Source: Geobacter sp. SVR (GTDB lineage: Bacteria > Desulfobacterota > Desulfuromonadia > Geobacterales > Pseudopelobacteraceae). Taken from it: a stretch of 64,000 bases of DNA. The position numbers and the translations under genes are program-made. The stretch lies in contig NZ_AP024469.1 of the NCBI RefSeq assembly GCF_016865365.1, positions 2,882,501-2,946,500 on the forward strand, read 5' to 3'. Of this stretch, positions 35,276 to 44,253 are shown piece after piece; position 1 is the first letter of the stretch, and each line of letters opens with the position of its first letter. Below the pieces are notes generated by a model. It was given only the letters and a program-made list of their open reading frames with translations, ran no database searches and was not told the origin of the DNA.

Positions 35276-36934
35276 TCACGCCGTCGGCCCCGCCTCATCC
35301 AGCTGCATCTCCTTGATCGCCATCTCACGCATCTTGAACTTCTGGATCTTGCCGCTGGCGGTCATCGGGTAGTTCTCGACGAAGCGTACATACTTCGGGA
35401 TCTTGTAGTTGGCGATTTTGTCACGGCAGAAGGCACGCACTTCCTCTTCATCCATTGTCATGCCCTTTTTGAGGATGATCGAGGCCATGACCTGCTCGCC
35501 GTATTTGCGGTCAGGCACGCCGTAGACCTGGACGTCGCTGATCTTGGGATGGGTGTAGAGGTATTCTTCGATTTCACGGGGGTAGATGTTCTCCCCACCG
35601 CGGATGATCATGTTTTTGATGCGGCCCGTGATTTTGCAGTAGCCGTTTTCGTCCATGATGGCCAGGTCGCCGGTGTGCAGCCAGTTGTCGCCGTCAATGG
35701 CACGGGCGGTTTCGTCCGGCATTTTGTAGTAGCCTTTCATGACCAAATAGCCGCGCGTGCACAGTTCCCCCTGTTTGCCGGGGGGCAACGTGGCTCCGGT
35801 TTCGATGTCGACGATTTTGACTTCCACGTCCGGCAGGGCCCGGCCTACGGTGGCTACCCGCAGTTCGATGGCGTCGTCCGTGCGGGTCTGGGTGATGACC
35901 GGTGAGGATTCGGTCTGGCCGTAGGCGATGGTGATTTCAGAGGCGTGCATGTCGGCTATGACCTTTTTCATGACTTCGATGGGGCAGTTGGAGCCGGCCA
36001 TGATGCCGGTTCTGAGGCTGGTGAGGTCGAAGGTTTTGAATTGGGGGTGTTCCAGTTCGGCGATGAACATGGTGGGGACGCCGTGGACGGCGGTGCATTT
36101 TTCCTTTTCGATGGTCTGCAGGACTTTGAGCGGGTCGAAGATTTCCACCGGGACCATGGTGGTGCCGTGGGTGACGCAGGCCATGACCCCCAGCACGCAG
36201 CCGAAGCAGTGGAAGAAGGGCACCGGGATGCAGAGCCGGTCCTTTTCGGTCAGGCGCATGCATTCGCCGATGTTGTAGCCGTTGTTGACGACGTTGTAGT
36301 GGGTCAGCATGACCCCTTTGGGAAAGCCGGTGGTGCCGGAGGTGTACTGCATGTTGATGGTGTCGTGGCAGTCCAGCCCGGCTTCCACGGCGGCCAGGCG
36401 CTGGTCGCTGATGTCTTTTCCCTGGCCGATGATGCTGTTGAAGTTGAGCATGCCGGCCGGGGTGTTGTCGCCGATGAAGATCACCCGTTTGAGGTGGGGC
36501 AGTTTGGGGGTGTTCAGCTGGCCCGGCTGACTGGTGGTGAGTTCGGGGATCACGTCGTTGACGGTCTGGACGTAGTCGGAGTCTTTGAAGCTGCGCACCA
36601 TGAAGAGGGTGGTGGAGTCGGACTGGTTGAGGATGTATTCCAGTTCAGCACTCTTGTAGCTGGTGTTGACCGTGACCAGTACGGCGCCGATCTTGGCGGT
36701 GGCGAATTGCAGGATCACCCATTCCGGTACGTTGTAGGCCCAGATCGAGAGGTGGTCCCCTTTTTTGATGCCCATGGCCAGGAGCCCTTTGGCCACCTGG
36801 CGGCAGAGCTCGTTGAACTGGTGGTAGCTGTAGCGCAGGCCGCGCTCGGGGTAGACCAGCGCATCGTTGTCGGGAAAACGGCGGGCCATGTCGTCCAAAA
36901 GCCCGCCGACAGTCAGTGTGATCGGTTGCGACAT
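35276..36934 (-). CDS. AMP-binding acyl-CoA synthetase
   Basis: 552 residues from the ATG at 36934, which has TTGGAGGTGAGGGT upstream. ANL-family motifs: the P-loop YTSGTTGFPKGVMLTH, IAYGQTESSP, WLHTGDLAIMDENGY, ITGRIKNMIIRGGENIYP, and the catalytic Lys in TASGKIQKFKMRE. It activates a fatty or short-chain acid to acyl-CoA through an acyl-AMP. Sequence style is that of medium/long-chain FadD-type or acetoacetyl-CoA synthetase-like enzymes. Single gene, divergent from the glutamate synthase operon. Confidence 0.9.
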   Translation of the reverse strand: MSQPITLTVGGLLDDMARRFPDNDALVYPERGLRYSYHQFNELCRQVAKGLLAMGIKKGDHLSIWAYNVPEWVILQFATAKIGAVLVTVNTSYKSAELEYILNQSDSTTLFMVRSFKDSDYVQTVNDVIPELTTSQPGQLNTPKLPHLKRVIFIGDNTPAGMLNFNSIIGQGKDISDQRLAAVEAGLDCHDTINMQYTSGTTGFPKGVMLTHYNVVNNGYNIGECMRLTEKDRLCIPVPFFHCFGCVLGVMACVTHGTTMVPVEIFDPLKVLQTIEKEKCTAVHGVPTMFIAELEHPQFKTFDLTSLRTGIMAGSNCPIEVMKKVIADMHASEITIAYGQTESSPVITQTRTDDAIELRVATVGRALPDVEVKIVDIETGATLPPGKQGELCTRGYLVMKGYYKMPDETARAIDGDNWLHTGDLAIMDENGYCKITGRIKNMIIRGGENIYPREIEEYLYTHPKISDVQVYGVPDRKYGEQVMASIILKKGMTMDEEEVRAFCRDKIANYKIPKYVRFVENYPMTASGKIQKFKMREMAIKEMQLDEAGPTA

Positions 36935-37152
36935 ACCCTCACCTCCAATTTTATACATGCAGGGATTCAGGCTGAATCAGCCTCAAGTGACTGATCCAGC
37001 TATCATAGAGCATCGCTGTTAGTCAAGAGCCAATCGGTGACAAACGGCCTGTCGAGAGCATGGGTCAGGCGGCGCCAACCACTGTGTAACTCACACAAGC
37101 ATAAAAAATACACATCAACCACCCGTATACCCCATACCGGAAAAGCAAATCA

Positions 37153-37176
37153 CAGGGGCATTACACGACACCCCTG
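37153..37176. promoter_or_regulatory. Possible activator site (NtrC-type position) for glutamate synthase
   Basis: CAGGGG (37153-37158) and CCCCTG (37171-37176) form a spaced inverted repeat about 80 bases upstream of the -24 box. It does not match the enteric NtrC consensus, so the activator is unknown. Confidence 0.35.
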
Positions 37177-37253
37177 ACAACATCTTCCGGAAGTACCCGA
37201 CAAATGGACAAAAACCATCAGGCCCCGGAAAGTTCTTCGTCCAGGACTTCACT

Positions 37254-37270
37254 TTGGCATTCCTGTTGCT
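37254..37270 (+). promoter_or_regulatory. Sigma-54 (-24/-12) promoter of the glutamate synthase operon
   Basis: TTGGCATTCCTGTTGCT: GG at 37256-37257 and GC at 37268-37269 with ten bases between; near-perfect match to TGGCAY-N5-TTGCW. Nitrogen control of glutamate synthase would fit sigma-54. Confidence 0.8.
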
Positions 37271-37376
37271 AATTAATGCCCCAGCAAGGCGGCACAGGTG
37301 TGCCCCAGATGAGCGCAGCCGCACAAGAAGCGGCTACAGGCGCACCAGGAACCGGAACATCCGGAGGAGGTTCAGA

Positions 37377-38906
37377 GTGCTTTACAAATCAGTGAACGAA
37401 TCCTTCAACGAGTTCATCGTCGAACGGAGCGATCCCAAATGCATACGCTGCAAGGTATGCGTACGTCAGTGCGCCTACGAGGTGCATCGCTATGTAGAAT
37501 CCGATGACTGCCTGATTGAGGACCACACGCTCTGCATAGGCTGCCGGCGCTGTTCCGCCCTGTGTCCGACCGGAGCCATCACCATCCGCGCCAACCAGGA
37601 GGTCTTCAAGAAGAACGAGTCCTGGTCAACGGCCCACATCCGCAACGTGTACGCCCAGGCCGATACCGGCGGCATATTGCTGGCCGCCATGGGTAATCCG
37701 GCCAAGTACCCGATCTTCTGGGACCATCTGCTGCTCGATGCGTCGCAGGTCACCAACCCCTCCATCGACCCCCTGCGCGAACCGATGGAGCTGCGTACCT
37801 ACCTGGGGAAGAAACCGGATAACATCGAGGTGGTGCGCGACCCCGCCACCGGTGCTCCCAGCCTGAAGACAAAACTCACTCCGCAGCTCAAACTGGAGTA
37901 TCCCTTCATTTTCTCGGCCATGAGCTACGGCGCCCTGAACCTGAATGCCCATCGCGCCATGGCCGCTGCCGCCGAAGAGCTGGGCACGATCTACAACACC
38001 GGTGAGGGGGGGCTGCACAAGGACCTCTACAAGTACGGCAAGAACGTCATCGTCCAGGTCGCCTCGGGGCGCTTCGGCGTCAGCGAACAGTATCTGAACG
38101 CCGGCGTGGGAATCGAAATCAAGATCGGCCAGGGAGCCAAGCCGGGTATCGGCGGGCACCTGCCGGGCGAGAAGGTCAACGACCAGATTTCCGAAACCCG
38201 CATGATCCCGATCGGCTCCGACGCCATCTCGCCGGCACCGCATCACGACATCTACTCGATCGAGGACTTGCGCCAGCTGATCTATGCGCTCAAGGAAGCC
38301 ACCAACTACACCAAGCCGGTTTCGGTCAAGATCGCTGCCGTGCATCACATTGCCGCCATCGCCTCCGGCGTGGCCCGTGCCGGTGCCGACATCATCACCA
38401 TCGACGGATTCCGGGGGGGGACCGGGGCAGCGCCTCAGGTCATCCGCGACAATGTCGGCATTCCCATGGAACTGGCACTGGCGGCCGTGGATTCCCGCCT
38501 GCGCGACGAAGGGATCCGCAACCAGGTTTCGATCGTGGTCGGCGGTGGGGTACGCTCCTCCGGCGACGCCATCAAGGCCATCGCCCTGGGAGCCGACGCC
38601 ATCAACATGGGCACCTCGACCCTGCTGGCCTTGGGCTGCACCCTCTGCCAGCGCTGCTACACCGGCAAATGTCCCTGGGGCATCACCACCAACAACCCCT
38701 ACCTGGCCAAGCGCCTCAACCCGGAACTGGGAGCGGAAAAGCTGGTCAACCTGGTGCACGCCTGGGGCCACGAAATGAAAGAGATCCTGGGGGGCATGGG
38801 TCTGAACGCCCTGGAATCGTTGCGCGGCAACCGGTACAAGCTGCGGGCAGTTGGTCTTTCCGAAAAAGAAATGTACTTGCTCGGCGTCATGCCGGCAGGG
38901 GAGTAA
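37377..38906 (+). CDS. Glutamate synthase FMN-domain subunit with N-terminal ferredoxin domain
   Basis: 509 residues from a GTG at 37377 with GGAGGAGGTTCAGA upstream. An N-terminal pair of [4Fe-4S] motifs (CIRCKVCVRQCA, CIGCRRCSALCP) precedes the Glu_synthase FMN-binding barrel (IFSAMSYGALNLNAHRAMA, NTGEGGLHKDLY, GQGAKPGIGGHLPGEKV, DGFRGGTGAAP) and the cluster motif CTLCQRCYTGKCPWGI. It makes glutamate from 2-oxoglutarate and ammonia. This is the archaeal-type enzyme, with amidotransferase and GXGXG domains encoded separately downstream. Confidence 0.9.
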   Translation: MLYKSVNESFNEFIVERSDPKCIRCKVCVRQCAYEVHRYVESDDCLIEDHTLCIGCRRCSALCPTGAITIRANQEVFKKNESWSTAHIRNVYAQADTGGILLAAMGNPAKYPIFWDHLLLDASQVTNPSIDPLREPMELRTYLGKKPDNIEVVRDPATGAPSLKTKLTPQLKLEYPFIFSAMSYGALNLNAHRAMAAAAEELGTIYNTGEGGLHKDLYKYGKNVIVQVASGRFGVSEQYLNAGVGIEIKIGQGAKPGIGGHLPGEKVNDQISETRMIPIGSDAISPAPHHDIYSIEDLRQLIYALKEATNYTKPVSVKIAAVHHIAAIASGVARAGADIITIDGFRGGTGAAPQVIRDNVGIPMELALAAVDSRLRDEGIRNQVSIVVGGGVRSSGDAIKAIALGADAINMGTSTLLALGCTLCQRCYTGKCPWGITTNNPYLAKRLNPELGAEKLVNLVHAWGHEMKEILGGMGLNALESLRGNRYKLRAVGLSEKEMYLLGVMPAGE

Positions 38907-38910
38907 GCAT

Positions 38911-39360
38911 ATGAAACGAATCTACACCATCGAAGACGCCTGTATCGGCTGCCACTTGTGCGAAATCGGCTGCATCACCGAACATTCGCTTTCCAAGGAC
39001 CCTGTCAAGGCATTCCTGCACGAGAAAGAGCGGCCCATTTCACGCTGCACCGTGGAGGAGCGGGACGGCGGCGTGATATCCCTGTCCACCACCTGCCGGC
39101 ACTGCGACGAACCGGACTGCCTGCGGGCCTGCATCTCCGGCGCCATTCAGAAGAATGCCGAAGGGGTTGTCCGCATCGACCGCGAACAGTGCGTGGGCTG
39201 CTGGTCGTGCGTGATGGCCTGCCCCTACGGTGCGATCCAGCGAAACCTCGCCAGCAAGAAGGCCAACAAGTGCGACCTCTGTCCGGATCGCGAAACACCG
39301 GCGTGTGTCGATGCCTGCCCCAACAGAGCACTCGTGTACCGGGAGGGAAGCCAGAAATGA
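38911..39360 (+). CDS. Four-cluster ferredoxin-type iron-sulfur protein
   Basis: 149 residues, five bases after the FMN subunit. Cysteine groups CIGCHLCEIGC, CRHCDEPDCLRAC, CVGCWSCVMACP and CDLCPDRETPACVDACP fit a DMSO-reductase-B/HycB-like protein with about four [4Fe-4S] clusters. It should pass electrons between the FAD reductase (next gene, overlapping ATGA) and the FMN subunit. Confidence 0.88.
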   Translation: MKRIYTIEDACIGCHLCEIGCITEHSLSKDPVKAFLHEKERPISRCTVEERDGGVISLSTTCRHCDEPDCLRACISGAIQKNAEGVVRIDREQCVGCWSCVMACPYGAIQRNLASKKANKCDLCPDRETPACVDACPNRALVYREGSQK

Positions 39361-40667
39361 ATTACGTGATCGTCGGAAACTCCGTGGCTGCCGTGGGCGC
39401 CATCCGTGCCATCCGGGCACTCGATCAGGACGGTACCATTACCGTGATTTCGCGCGAGCGGCATAACGCCTACGGCCGGCCGCTGATCTCCTATCTGCTG
39501 GGGGGGCTGATCAACGAAAAGCGCATGTCCTACCTGCCGGAGGATTTTTACGAGCAGAACCGGATCAACCTGCTGCTGAATTCCGAAGTGGTGGCCGTGG
39601 ACAGCGTTGCAAAAAAAATCACGCTGGCCAGCGGCGACAGCCTGCCCTACGACAAGCTGCTGCTGGCAACCGGCGGTGATCCGTTCGTGCCCCCCATCTC
39701 AGGGCTGGCCGACAAGGATCGCGTTTTTACCTTTACCACCTGGGACGATGCCGCCAAACTGAAGGTCATTTCCCAGGACATCAACCGTGCCGTAGTTATC
39801 GGCGGCGGCCTGATCGGCCTGAAGGCAGCAGAGGGACTGAACCTGCTGGACAAGAGCGTCACCGTTGTGGAACTGGCCGACCGCGTGCTCTCATCGGCCT
39901 TTGACCGGCCGGCCGGCAAGATCGTGGCCCGCAAGATGAAGGCCAACGGGATCGACGTGATCACCGAGGACACGGTCGTCAGCATCGAAGGCAACGGACG
40001 CGAGATCACCGGCGTTACCCTCAAGTCGGGTGATTTCATCCCCTGCGATACGGTGGTGGTCGCCATCGGCGTACGCCCGGCAGCCGGTTTCCTCAAGGGA
40101 AGCGACATCGAGATCAACCGCGGGATCGTGGTGGACAGCAGCATGGCGACCTCGGCCGAAGGGGTCTATGCGGCCGGAGACGTGGCTGAGGCAGCCGACT
40201 TTTTCAGCGGACAGAAGAATCCGATGCCGATCTGGCCTGACGCCTATATCCAGGGGGACATCGCCGGCACAGCCATGGCAGGCGGCACCAAGGCCTACGA
40301 AGGTGGCCTGGCCATGAACTCGATCGAATTCTTCAAGGTCTCCACCATTTCCATGGGGGTCACCAACCCCAGGGATCCCAGCGAATACGAGATCCACGCG
40401 TTTCAGGACATCCAGAACTACCAGTACCGCAAGATCGTCCTGCAGGACAATCGCCTGGTCGGGGCGGTTCTGGTCGGCAACGTCGACCGCGCCGGCATAT
40501 TCTCGGGTCTGATCAGGGAAAAGATCGACATGACCCCCTTCAAGGAGAGCCTGCTGCTGCCGGAATTCGGCTTCATCAACCTGTCCCGGGAGATCAGGGA
40601 CCAGCTCTTCGCACCACAGGGCAAAACCAGCGATACCGGACGTACTCAACGGGCCGTCGGACACTGA
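39357..40667 (+). CDS. FAD/NAD(P)-dependent oxidoreductase of the glutamate synthase operon
   Basis: 436 residues. The ATG overlaps the stop of the ferredoxin gene (ATGA). Pyridine nucleotide-disulfide oxidoreductase fold: YVIVGNSVAAVGAIRAI (FAD), KLLLATGGDPFVPP, AVVIGGGLIGLKAAEGL (NAD(P)), GVYAAGDVAEAADF and a C-terminal domain of the NADH-oxidase/rubredoxin-reductase type. It probably feeds electrons from NAD(P)H into the ferredoxin subunit. Confidence 0.88.
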   Translation: MNYVIVGNSVAAVGAIRAIRALDQDGTITVISRERHNAYGRPLISYLLGGLINEKRMSYLPEDFYEQNRINLLLNSEVVAVDSVAKKITLASGDSLPYDKLLLATGGDPFVPPISGLADKDRVFTFTTWDDAAKLKVISQDINRAVVIGGGLIGLKAAEGLNLLDKSVTVVELADRVLSSAFDRPAGKIVARKMKANGIDVITEDTVVSIEGNGREITGVTLKSGDFIPCDTVVVAIGVRPAAGFLKGSDIEINRGIVVDSSMATSAEGVYAAGDVAEAADFFSGQKNPMPIWPDAYIQGDIAGTAMAGGTKAYEGGLAMNSIEFFKVSTISMGVTNPRDPSEYEIHAFQDIQNYQYRKIVLQDNRLVGAVLVGNVDRAGIFSGLIREKIDMTPFKESLLLPEFGFINLSREIRDQLFAPQGKTSDTGRTQRAVGH

Positions 40668-40716
40668 TCGCGTTCAGGCGATCATGGATCGCCGATCCGG
40701 ACATAGGGCGAATACC

Positions 40717-40736
40717 GGGCGAATCCAGATTCGCCC
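40717..40736 (+). other. Stem-loop within the glutamate synthase operon
   Basis: GGGCGAAT (40717-40724) and ATTCGCCC (40729-40736), loop CCAG, between the oxidoreductase and amidotransferase genes. It lacks a T-run, so it is more likely an mRNA processing or stability element than a terminator. Confidence 0.4.
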
Positions 40737-40754
40737 TTCCAGAGGAACTTACCC

Positions 40755-41867
40755 ATGAAACAGCAATCTCCGTACTTCTACGAAAAAGAAATCTCCAACT
40801 GCGGCCTGACCGGATTCATCTCCAAAAAGGGGACACGTGTCGGAGGAGAGGTCATCATCACATCGATCTCGCTGATGCACGACCGCGGCAACGGCCTGGG
40901 GGGCGGCTTCGGCGCCTACGGCATCTACCCCGACTATAAAGAGTTCTACGCCTTTCACCTGATGTACGAGAACTCCATGGCTCAGCAGCTGACCGAGGAG
41001 TACCTGGAAACCAATTTTCATATCGAGCAGCAGGAGGACATCCCCACCCGCCGCACGAAAGCCATCGCCAATCCGCCGGTATTCAAGCGCTACTTTGCCA
41101 GCCCGCTGGCAACCGACGAATACCGTGAGGCCCTCGAATATCAGGGGCTGACCGAAGAAGACATGATCGTCCGGCACGTGATGGCCATCAATCATGAGAT
41201 CGAAGGGGCTTTCGTGGTGTCGTCCGGGAAAAACATGGGGGCCTTCAAGGGGGTCGGTTTTCCGGAGGAGATTGCCGATTTCTTCCGCCTGGAAGAGTAC
41301 AGCGGCCATATCTGGACCGCCCACAACCGTTTTCCGACCAATACCCCCGGCTGGTGGGGGGGCGCACACCCCTTTACGCTGCTGGACTGGTCCATCGTCC
41401 ATAACGGCGAAATTTCGTCCTACGGCATCAACAAGCGCTACCTGGAGATGTACGGCTATCTCTGCACTATGCTGACCGACACCGAGGTGGTGGCCTACAT
41501 GCTCGACCTGCTGATCCGCAAGCACGGCTTGACCCCTTCGCTGGCCTGCACCGCACTGGCCCCCCCGTTCTGGGAACTGATCGATCAGCTGCCGCACAAC
41601 GAGCGCGAACTTTTGACCGCCATCCGCCAGGTCTACGGCAGCGCCCTCCTGAACGGGCCCTTTGCCATCCTGTTCGCCAGCAACAAGGGCCTGATCGGCC
41701 TCAATGACCGCGTAAAACTCCGCCCCCTGGTCTGCGCCGAAAAGGACGATTTTGTCTACATGGCCTCGGAAGAGGCTGCCATCCGCGAGATCTGTCCGGC
41801 CCCCTCCCGTATCTGGGCGCCGCGCGGCGGCGAACCGGTCATCGCAATGGTCGAAGGAACGGCTTAG
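40755..41867 (+). CDS. Class II glutamine amidotransferase subunit of glutamate synthase
   Basis: 370 residues, AGAGGAACTTACCC ahead of the ATG. GATase_2 fold: NCGLTGFI with the presumed nucleophile Cys16, HDRGNGLGGGFGAYGI, HNRFPTNTPGWWGGAHPF (the Arg/Asn/Gly-Gly glutamine site) and VHNGEISSYG. It releases ammonia from glutamine for the FMN subunit. The nucleophile must be N-terminal to be active, so the first 15 residues are probably cleaved off. Confidence 0.88.
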   Translation: MKQQSPYFYEKEISNCGLTGFISKKGTRVGGEVIITSISLMHDRGNGLGGGFGAYGIYPDYKEFYAFHLMYENSMAQQLTEEYLETNFHIEQQEDIPTRRTKAIANPPVFKRYFASPLATDEYREALEYQGLTEEDMIVRHVMAINHEIEGAFVVSSGKNMGAFKGVGFPEEIADFFRLEEYSGHIWTAHNRFPTNTPGWWGGAHPFTLLDWSIVHNGEISSYGINKRYLEMYGYLCTMLTDTEVVAYMLDLLIRKHGLTPSLACTALAPPFWELIDQLPHNERELLTAIRQVYGSALLNGPFAILFASNKGLIGLNDRVKLRPLVCAEKDDFVYMASEEAAIREICPAPSRIWAPRGGEPVIAMVEGTA

Positions 41868-41950
41868 AGGCAGGGACCAGTGATCAGGGACCGGGGATCG
41901 GCAAAGGCCTTTCCTGGTCCCCGGCCCCAATTTTACAAGGAGAGCTTTCC

Positions 41951-42697
41951 ATGAAAATAGATGCCCAGGGCACTTACTACCGCGATCTCAACGTGAGTAT
42001 CCGCGAAGCGGTTTCGGCAGGTGCCGAAATCATCGAGCTGGACAACGTCAATGGCCAGTACTTCATCGGCGACGGCATCAACCGGCCCGTTACCATCACC
42101 ATCAACGGGGTGCCCGGCAACGATCTGGCAGCTTTCATGAATGGCGCCACCATCGTTGTGAAGGAAAATGCCCAGGATAATATCGGCAACACCATGAATG
42201 CCGGCAAGGTGATCGTGCACGGCCACGCGGGTGATGTTCTCGGCTATGGCATGCGCGGCGGCAGGATCCATATCCGCAAGGATGTCGGCTATCGCGTCGG
42301 CATCCATATGAAATCGTACGAGGAGAACAAACCGGTCCTGATCGCCGGCGGCAATGCGGGCGATTTCTTCGGGGAGTACATGGCCGGCGGCGTCCTGATC
42401 CTGCTGGGCATGTTCAGCGACAACACTTCCAAACCAAAACATGGTTATCTGTTTGGCACCGGCATGCACGGCGGCGTCATCTATGTGCGCGGCGGAGTGG
42501 ACGAATCCAGGCTGGCAAAAGAGGTCGGGGTATTCGAACTCGACGGCGAAGACCTCAGGGCCCTGGAAGGGTACATCAAGGAATATTGTTCGGATTTCAA
42601 CCTGGATCCGGCCGAAATACTCAAGGAACGCTTCGTAAAAGTGCTTCCGCGCAGCAAGCGCCCTTACGGCAACATGTACTGCCCGATGCCCAAATGA
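41951..42697 (+). CDS. Glutamate synthase GXGXG-domain subunit
   Basis: 248 residues, CAAGGAGAGCTTTCC upstream. A right-handed beta helix with repeated G-x-G-x-x-G turns (IGNTMNAGKVIVHGHAGDVLG, GMRGGRIHIRKDVGYRVG, GGNAGDFFGEYMAGGVLILLG, GTGMHGGVIYVRGG) equal to the C-terminal domain of GltB. It links the amidotransferase and synthase sites structurally. The 83-base gap before it contains GGGACC-type inverted repeats. Confidence 0.9.
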   Translation: MKIDAQGTYYRDLNVSIREAVSAGAEIIELDNVNGQYFIGDGINRPVTITINGVPGNDLAAFMNGATIVVKENAQDNIGNTMNAGKVIVHGHAGDVLGYGMRGGRIHIRKDVGYRVGIHMKSYEENKPVLIAGGNAGDFFGEYMAGGVLILLGMFSDNTSKPKHGYLFGTGMHGGVIYVRGGVDESRLAKEVGVFELDGEDLRALEGYIKEYCSDFNLDPAEILKERFVKVLPRSKRPYGNMYCPMPK

Positions 42698-42732
42698 TGA
42701 AATAACGGCTTTTCAGCAGTACCGTTTCAACC

Positions 42733-42767
42733 AAGGAAGATGTCCCCGGACATCTTCCTTTTTTTTG
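42733..42767 (+). terminator. Terminator of the glutamate synthase operon
   Basis: AAGGAAGATGTCC pairs with GGACATCTTCCTT and is followed by T8. A textbook rho-independent terminator 35 bases past the last stop. Confidence 0.9.
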
Positions 42768-42793
42768 TATCAACCCTCCTGCCTCCCCCTGTC

Positions 42794-42821
42794 TTGACAT
42801 CTGCGAAATGCGTCATATCAT
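42794..42821 (+). promoter_or_regulatory. Sigma-70-type promoter, distal, upstream of the IclR gene
   Basis: TTGACA (42794-42799), 16-base spacer, TATCAT (42816-42821). Confidence 0.5.
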
Positions 42822-42958
42822 TCCATCATCAGACACCAATCAACCACAAAATCAAAATTGTCAAAAACACATTTCATTTATTTTTCACTTTCATTTATTT
42901 TATAAACTATTGTTTTTTATGATTTATTTTTAAAAATTATTTACGGTATACAATTTTA

Positions 42959-43005
42959 TTGACAAAACTAAAACGCCGTACTACAAACAGAAAAATTTGT
43001 CCTAC
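42959..43005 (+). promoter_or_regulatory. Proximal IclR promoter with overlapping operator
   Basis: TTGACA (42959-42964), 17-base spacer, TACAAA (42982-42987). A 28-bp near palindrome, GTACTACAAA at 42978-42987 against TTTGTCCTAC at 42996-43005 (8 of 10 pairs), covers the -10 box, as expected for autorepression. Confidence 0.55.
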
Positions 43006-43057
43006 ATGATTTTAAACAGATGTTTCCAAAAAACACTAGGAGCTCTTGGAGCTGATC

Positions 43058-43834
43058 ATGGACAGAGAACGTGGCGCTTATTCGGTTCAGGCTGTAGTTA
43101 AGGCGTTTGACCTCCTTGAAACCCTTGCCGCGGAAGACTCCAACCCGACCATTCCGCTCCTGGCCAGAAAACTGGAGCTGAGCCGCAACAAAGTGTTCCG
43201 GTTGCTGGCCACACTGGAAGACAAAGGCCTGGTCGAACGCGACGAAGTCAGCGGCATGTACCGGCTTGGATTGTGCGCCTTCGAGATGGCCCAGCATATT
43301 CTCAAAAGTGCCAGCCTCATCAGATTGGCACATCCTGTCATGGAAGAACTGGCCAGGAAGCACGACGAGGCGATCTACATCACCGTCCTGAACAATGATG
43401 AAGTGCTCTTCCTGGATATGGTCGACTCTTTTCAGCAGATAAAGACAGTGCCCCTGGTCGGCAGACGCTTTCCCTTTTTCACCAATGCCGCCGGTAAAGC
43501 CATCAAAGCCATGAGTTCCTCCGATGCAATCGGAGCGATGGGTAAACGACGCGCTGCCAAGACTGGCATTCGCGATATCCAACGACTGGAATCCGAACTC
43601 GACGATATCCGCAAACGCGGAGTCGCCGTGGATATCGGCGGGCTGGGCGAAGGTATCTGCGCCGTCGCCGTTGCCATCAGGGATTACGCCGGCAAGGTGG
43701 TGGGTGCCTTGACGCTTCTGGCCCCCTCCTTCCGCATGCTGCAGGATCGTCTGGAGCAGGAAATCATTCCTTCCATGCTGGAGGGGGCGGAAGTACTTTC
43801 CATGAAATTCGGCTATGCCAAGATACACGCATGA
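43058..43834 (+). CDS. IclR-family transcriptional regulator
   Basis: 258 residues from the ATG at 43058 (TTGGAG six bases upstream; a TTG at 43046 is possible). N-terminal winged helix (AVVKAFDLLETLAA, LLARKLELSRNKVFRLLATLEDKGLVER) and C-terminal effector domain (LAHPVMEELARKHDEAIYITVL, GRRFPFFTNAAGKAIKA, VDIGGLGEGICAVAVAIRDYAGKVVGALTL). It precedes the acetate uptake genes and probably controls them in response to an organic acid. Confidence 0.88.
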   Translation: MDRERGAYSVQAVVKAFDLLETLAAEDSNPTIPLLARKLELSRNKVFRLLATLEDKGLVERDEVSGMYRLGLCAFEMAQHILKSASLIRLAHPVMEELARKHDEAIYITVLNNDEVLFLDMVDSFQQIKTVPLVGRRFPFFTNAAGKAIKAMSSSDAIGAMGKRRAAKTGIRDIQRLESELDDIRKRGVAVDIGGLGEGICAVAVAIRDYAGKVVGALTLLAPSFRMLQDRLEQEIIPSMLEGAEVLSMKFGYAKIHA

Positions 43835-43924
43835 AAGATGAATCCATTACGCGAAAGGAGACTGCGATCCGGAATCAGAGGGAAATACTACGTTTCGATT
43901 ATTCACGAGAGAAAGGAGTAAAAC

Positions 43925-44236
43925 ATGGCAGAAAAACAGTATGATTGGTCCGCAATCGCCAAAAATCCGAAGTTCATCGAACTCCACCACAAAAAATCAG
44001 CCTTCCTGTTCGGCTGGTGGATCTTCTCCAGTGTCTATTATTTCCTGCTCCCCATCGGGGCAGCGTATGCTCCCGGTCTTTTCAAGGTCAAGATCATCGG
44101 CGTCGTCAACTTCGGTTACGTTTTCGCACTGTCCCAGTTCTTCGTCTCCTGGGCTCTGGCGCTGTACTACGCTCATGTTGCCAACAAGGATTTCGACCGC
44201 CTGACCAGGGAACTGGTCGATGAACTTCATCTCTAA
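43925..44236 (+). CDS. DUF485-family membrane protein, partner of the acetate symporter
   Basis: 103 residues, GAGAAAGGAGTAAAAC upstream. Two spans (GWWIFSSVYYFLLPIGAAYAPGLF; FGYVFALSQFFVSWALALYYAHVA) and the conserved end KDFDRLTREL of the YjcH/DUF485 family. In many bacteria this gene is paired with actP, as here (17-base gap). Confidence 0.9.
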   Translation: MAEKQYDWSAIAKNPKFIELHHKKSAFLFGWWIFSSVYYFLLPIGAAYAPGLFKVKIIGVVNFGYVFALSQFFVSWALALYYAHVANKDFDRLTRELVDELHL

Positions 44237-44253
44237 GCAAAGGAGGATAGGAC

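Larger units (their letters stand above)
36935..37376. other. Regulatory gap upstream of the glutamate synthase operon
   Basis: 442 bases between divergent genes. It holds an inverted repeat CAGGGG/CCCCTG (37153-37176), the sigma-54 promoter at 37254-37270 and an approximately 100-base leader with a small AGCCGC/GCGGCT hairpin. Confidence 0.6.
42768..43057. other. Very AT-rich control region of the IclR gene
   Basis: About 290 bases with runs of T and A (42880-42960), two promoter-like motifs and an inverted repeat. No gene is seen. Confidence 0.6.

Noticed and set aside
42733-42767. Possible riboswitch at the end of the glutamate synthase operon
   Set aside because: It is a plain perfect hairpin with T8 after the last stop, so a terminator explains it fully.
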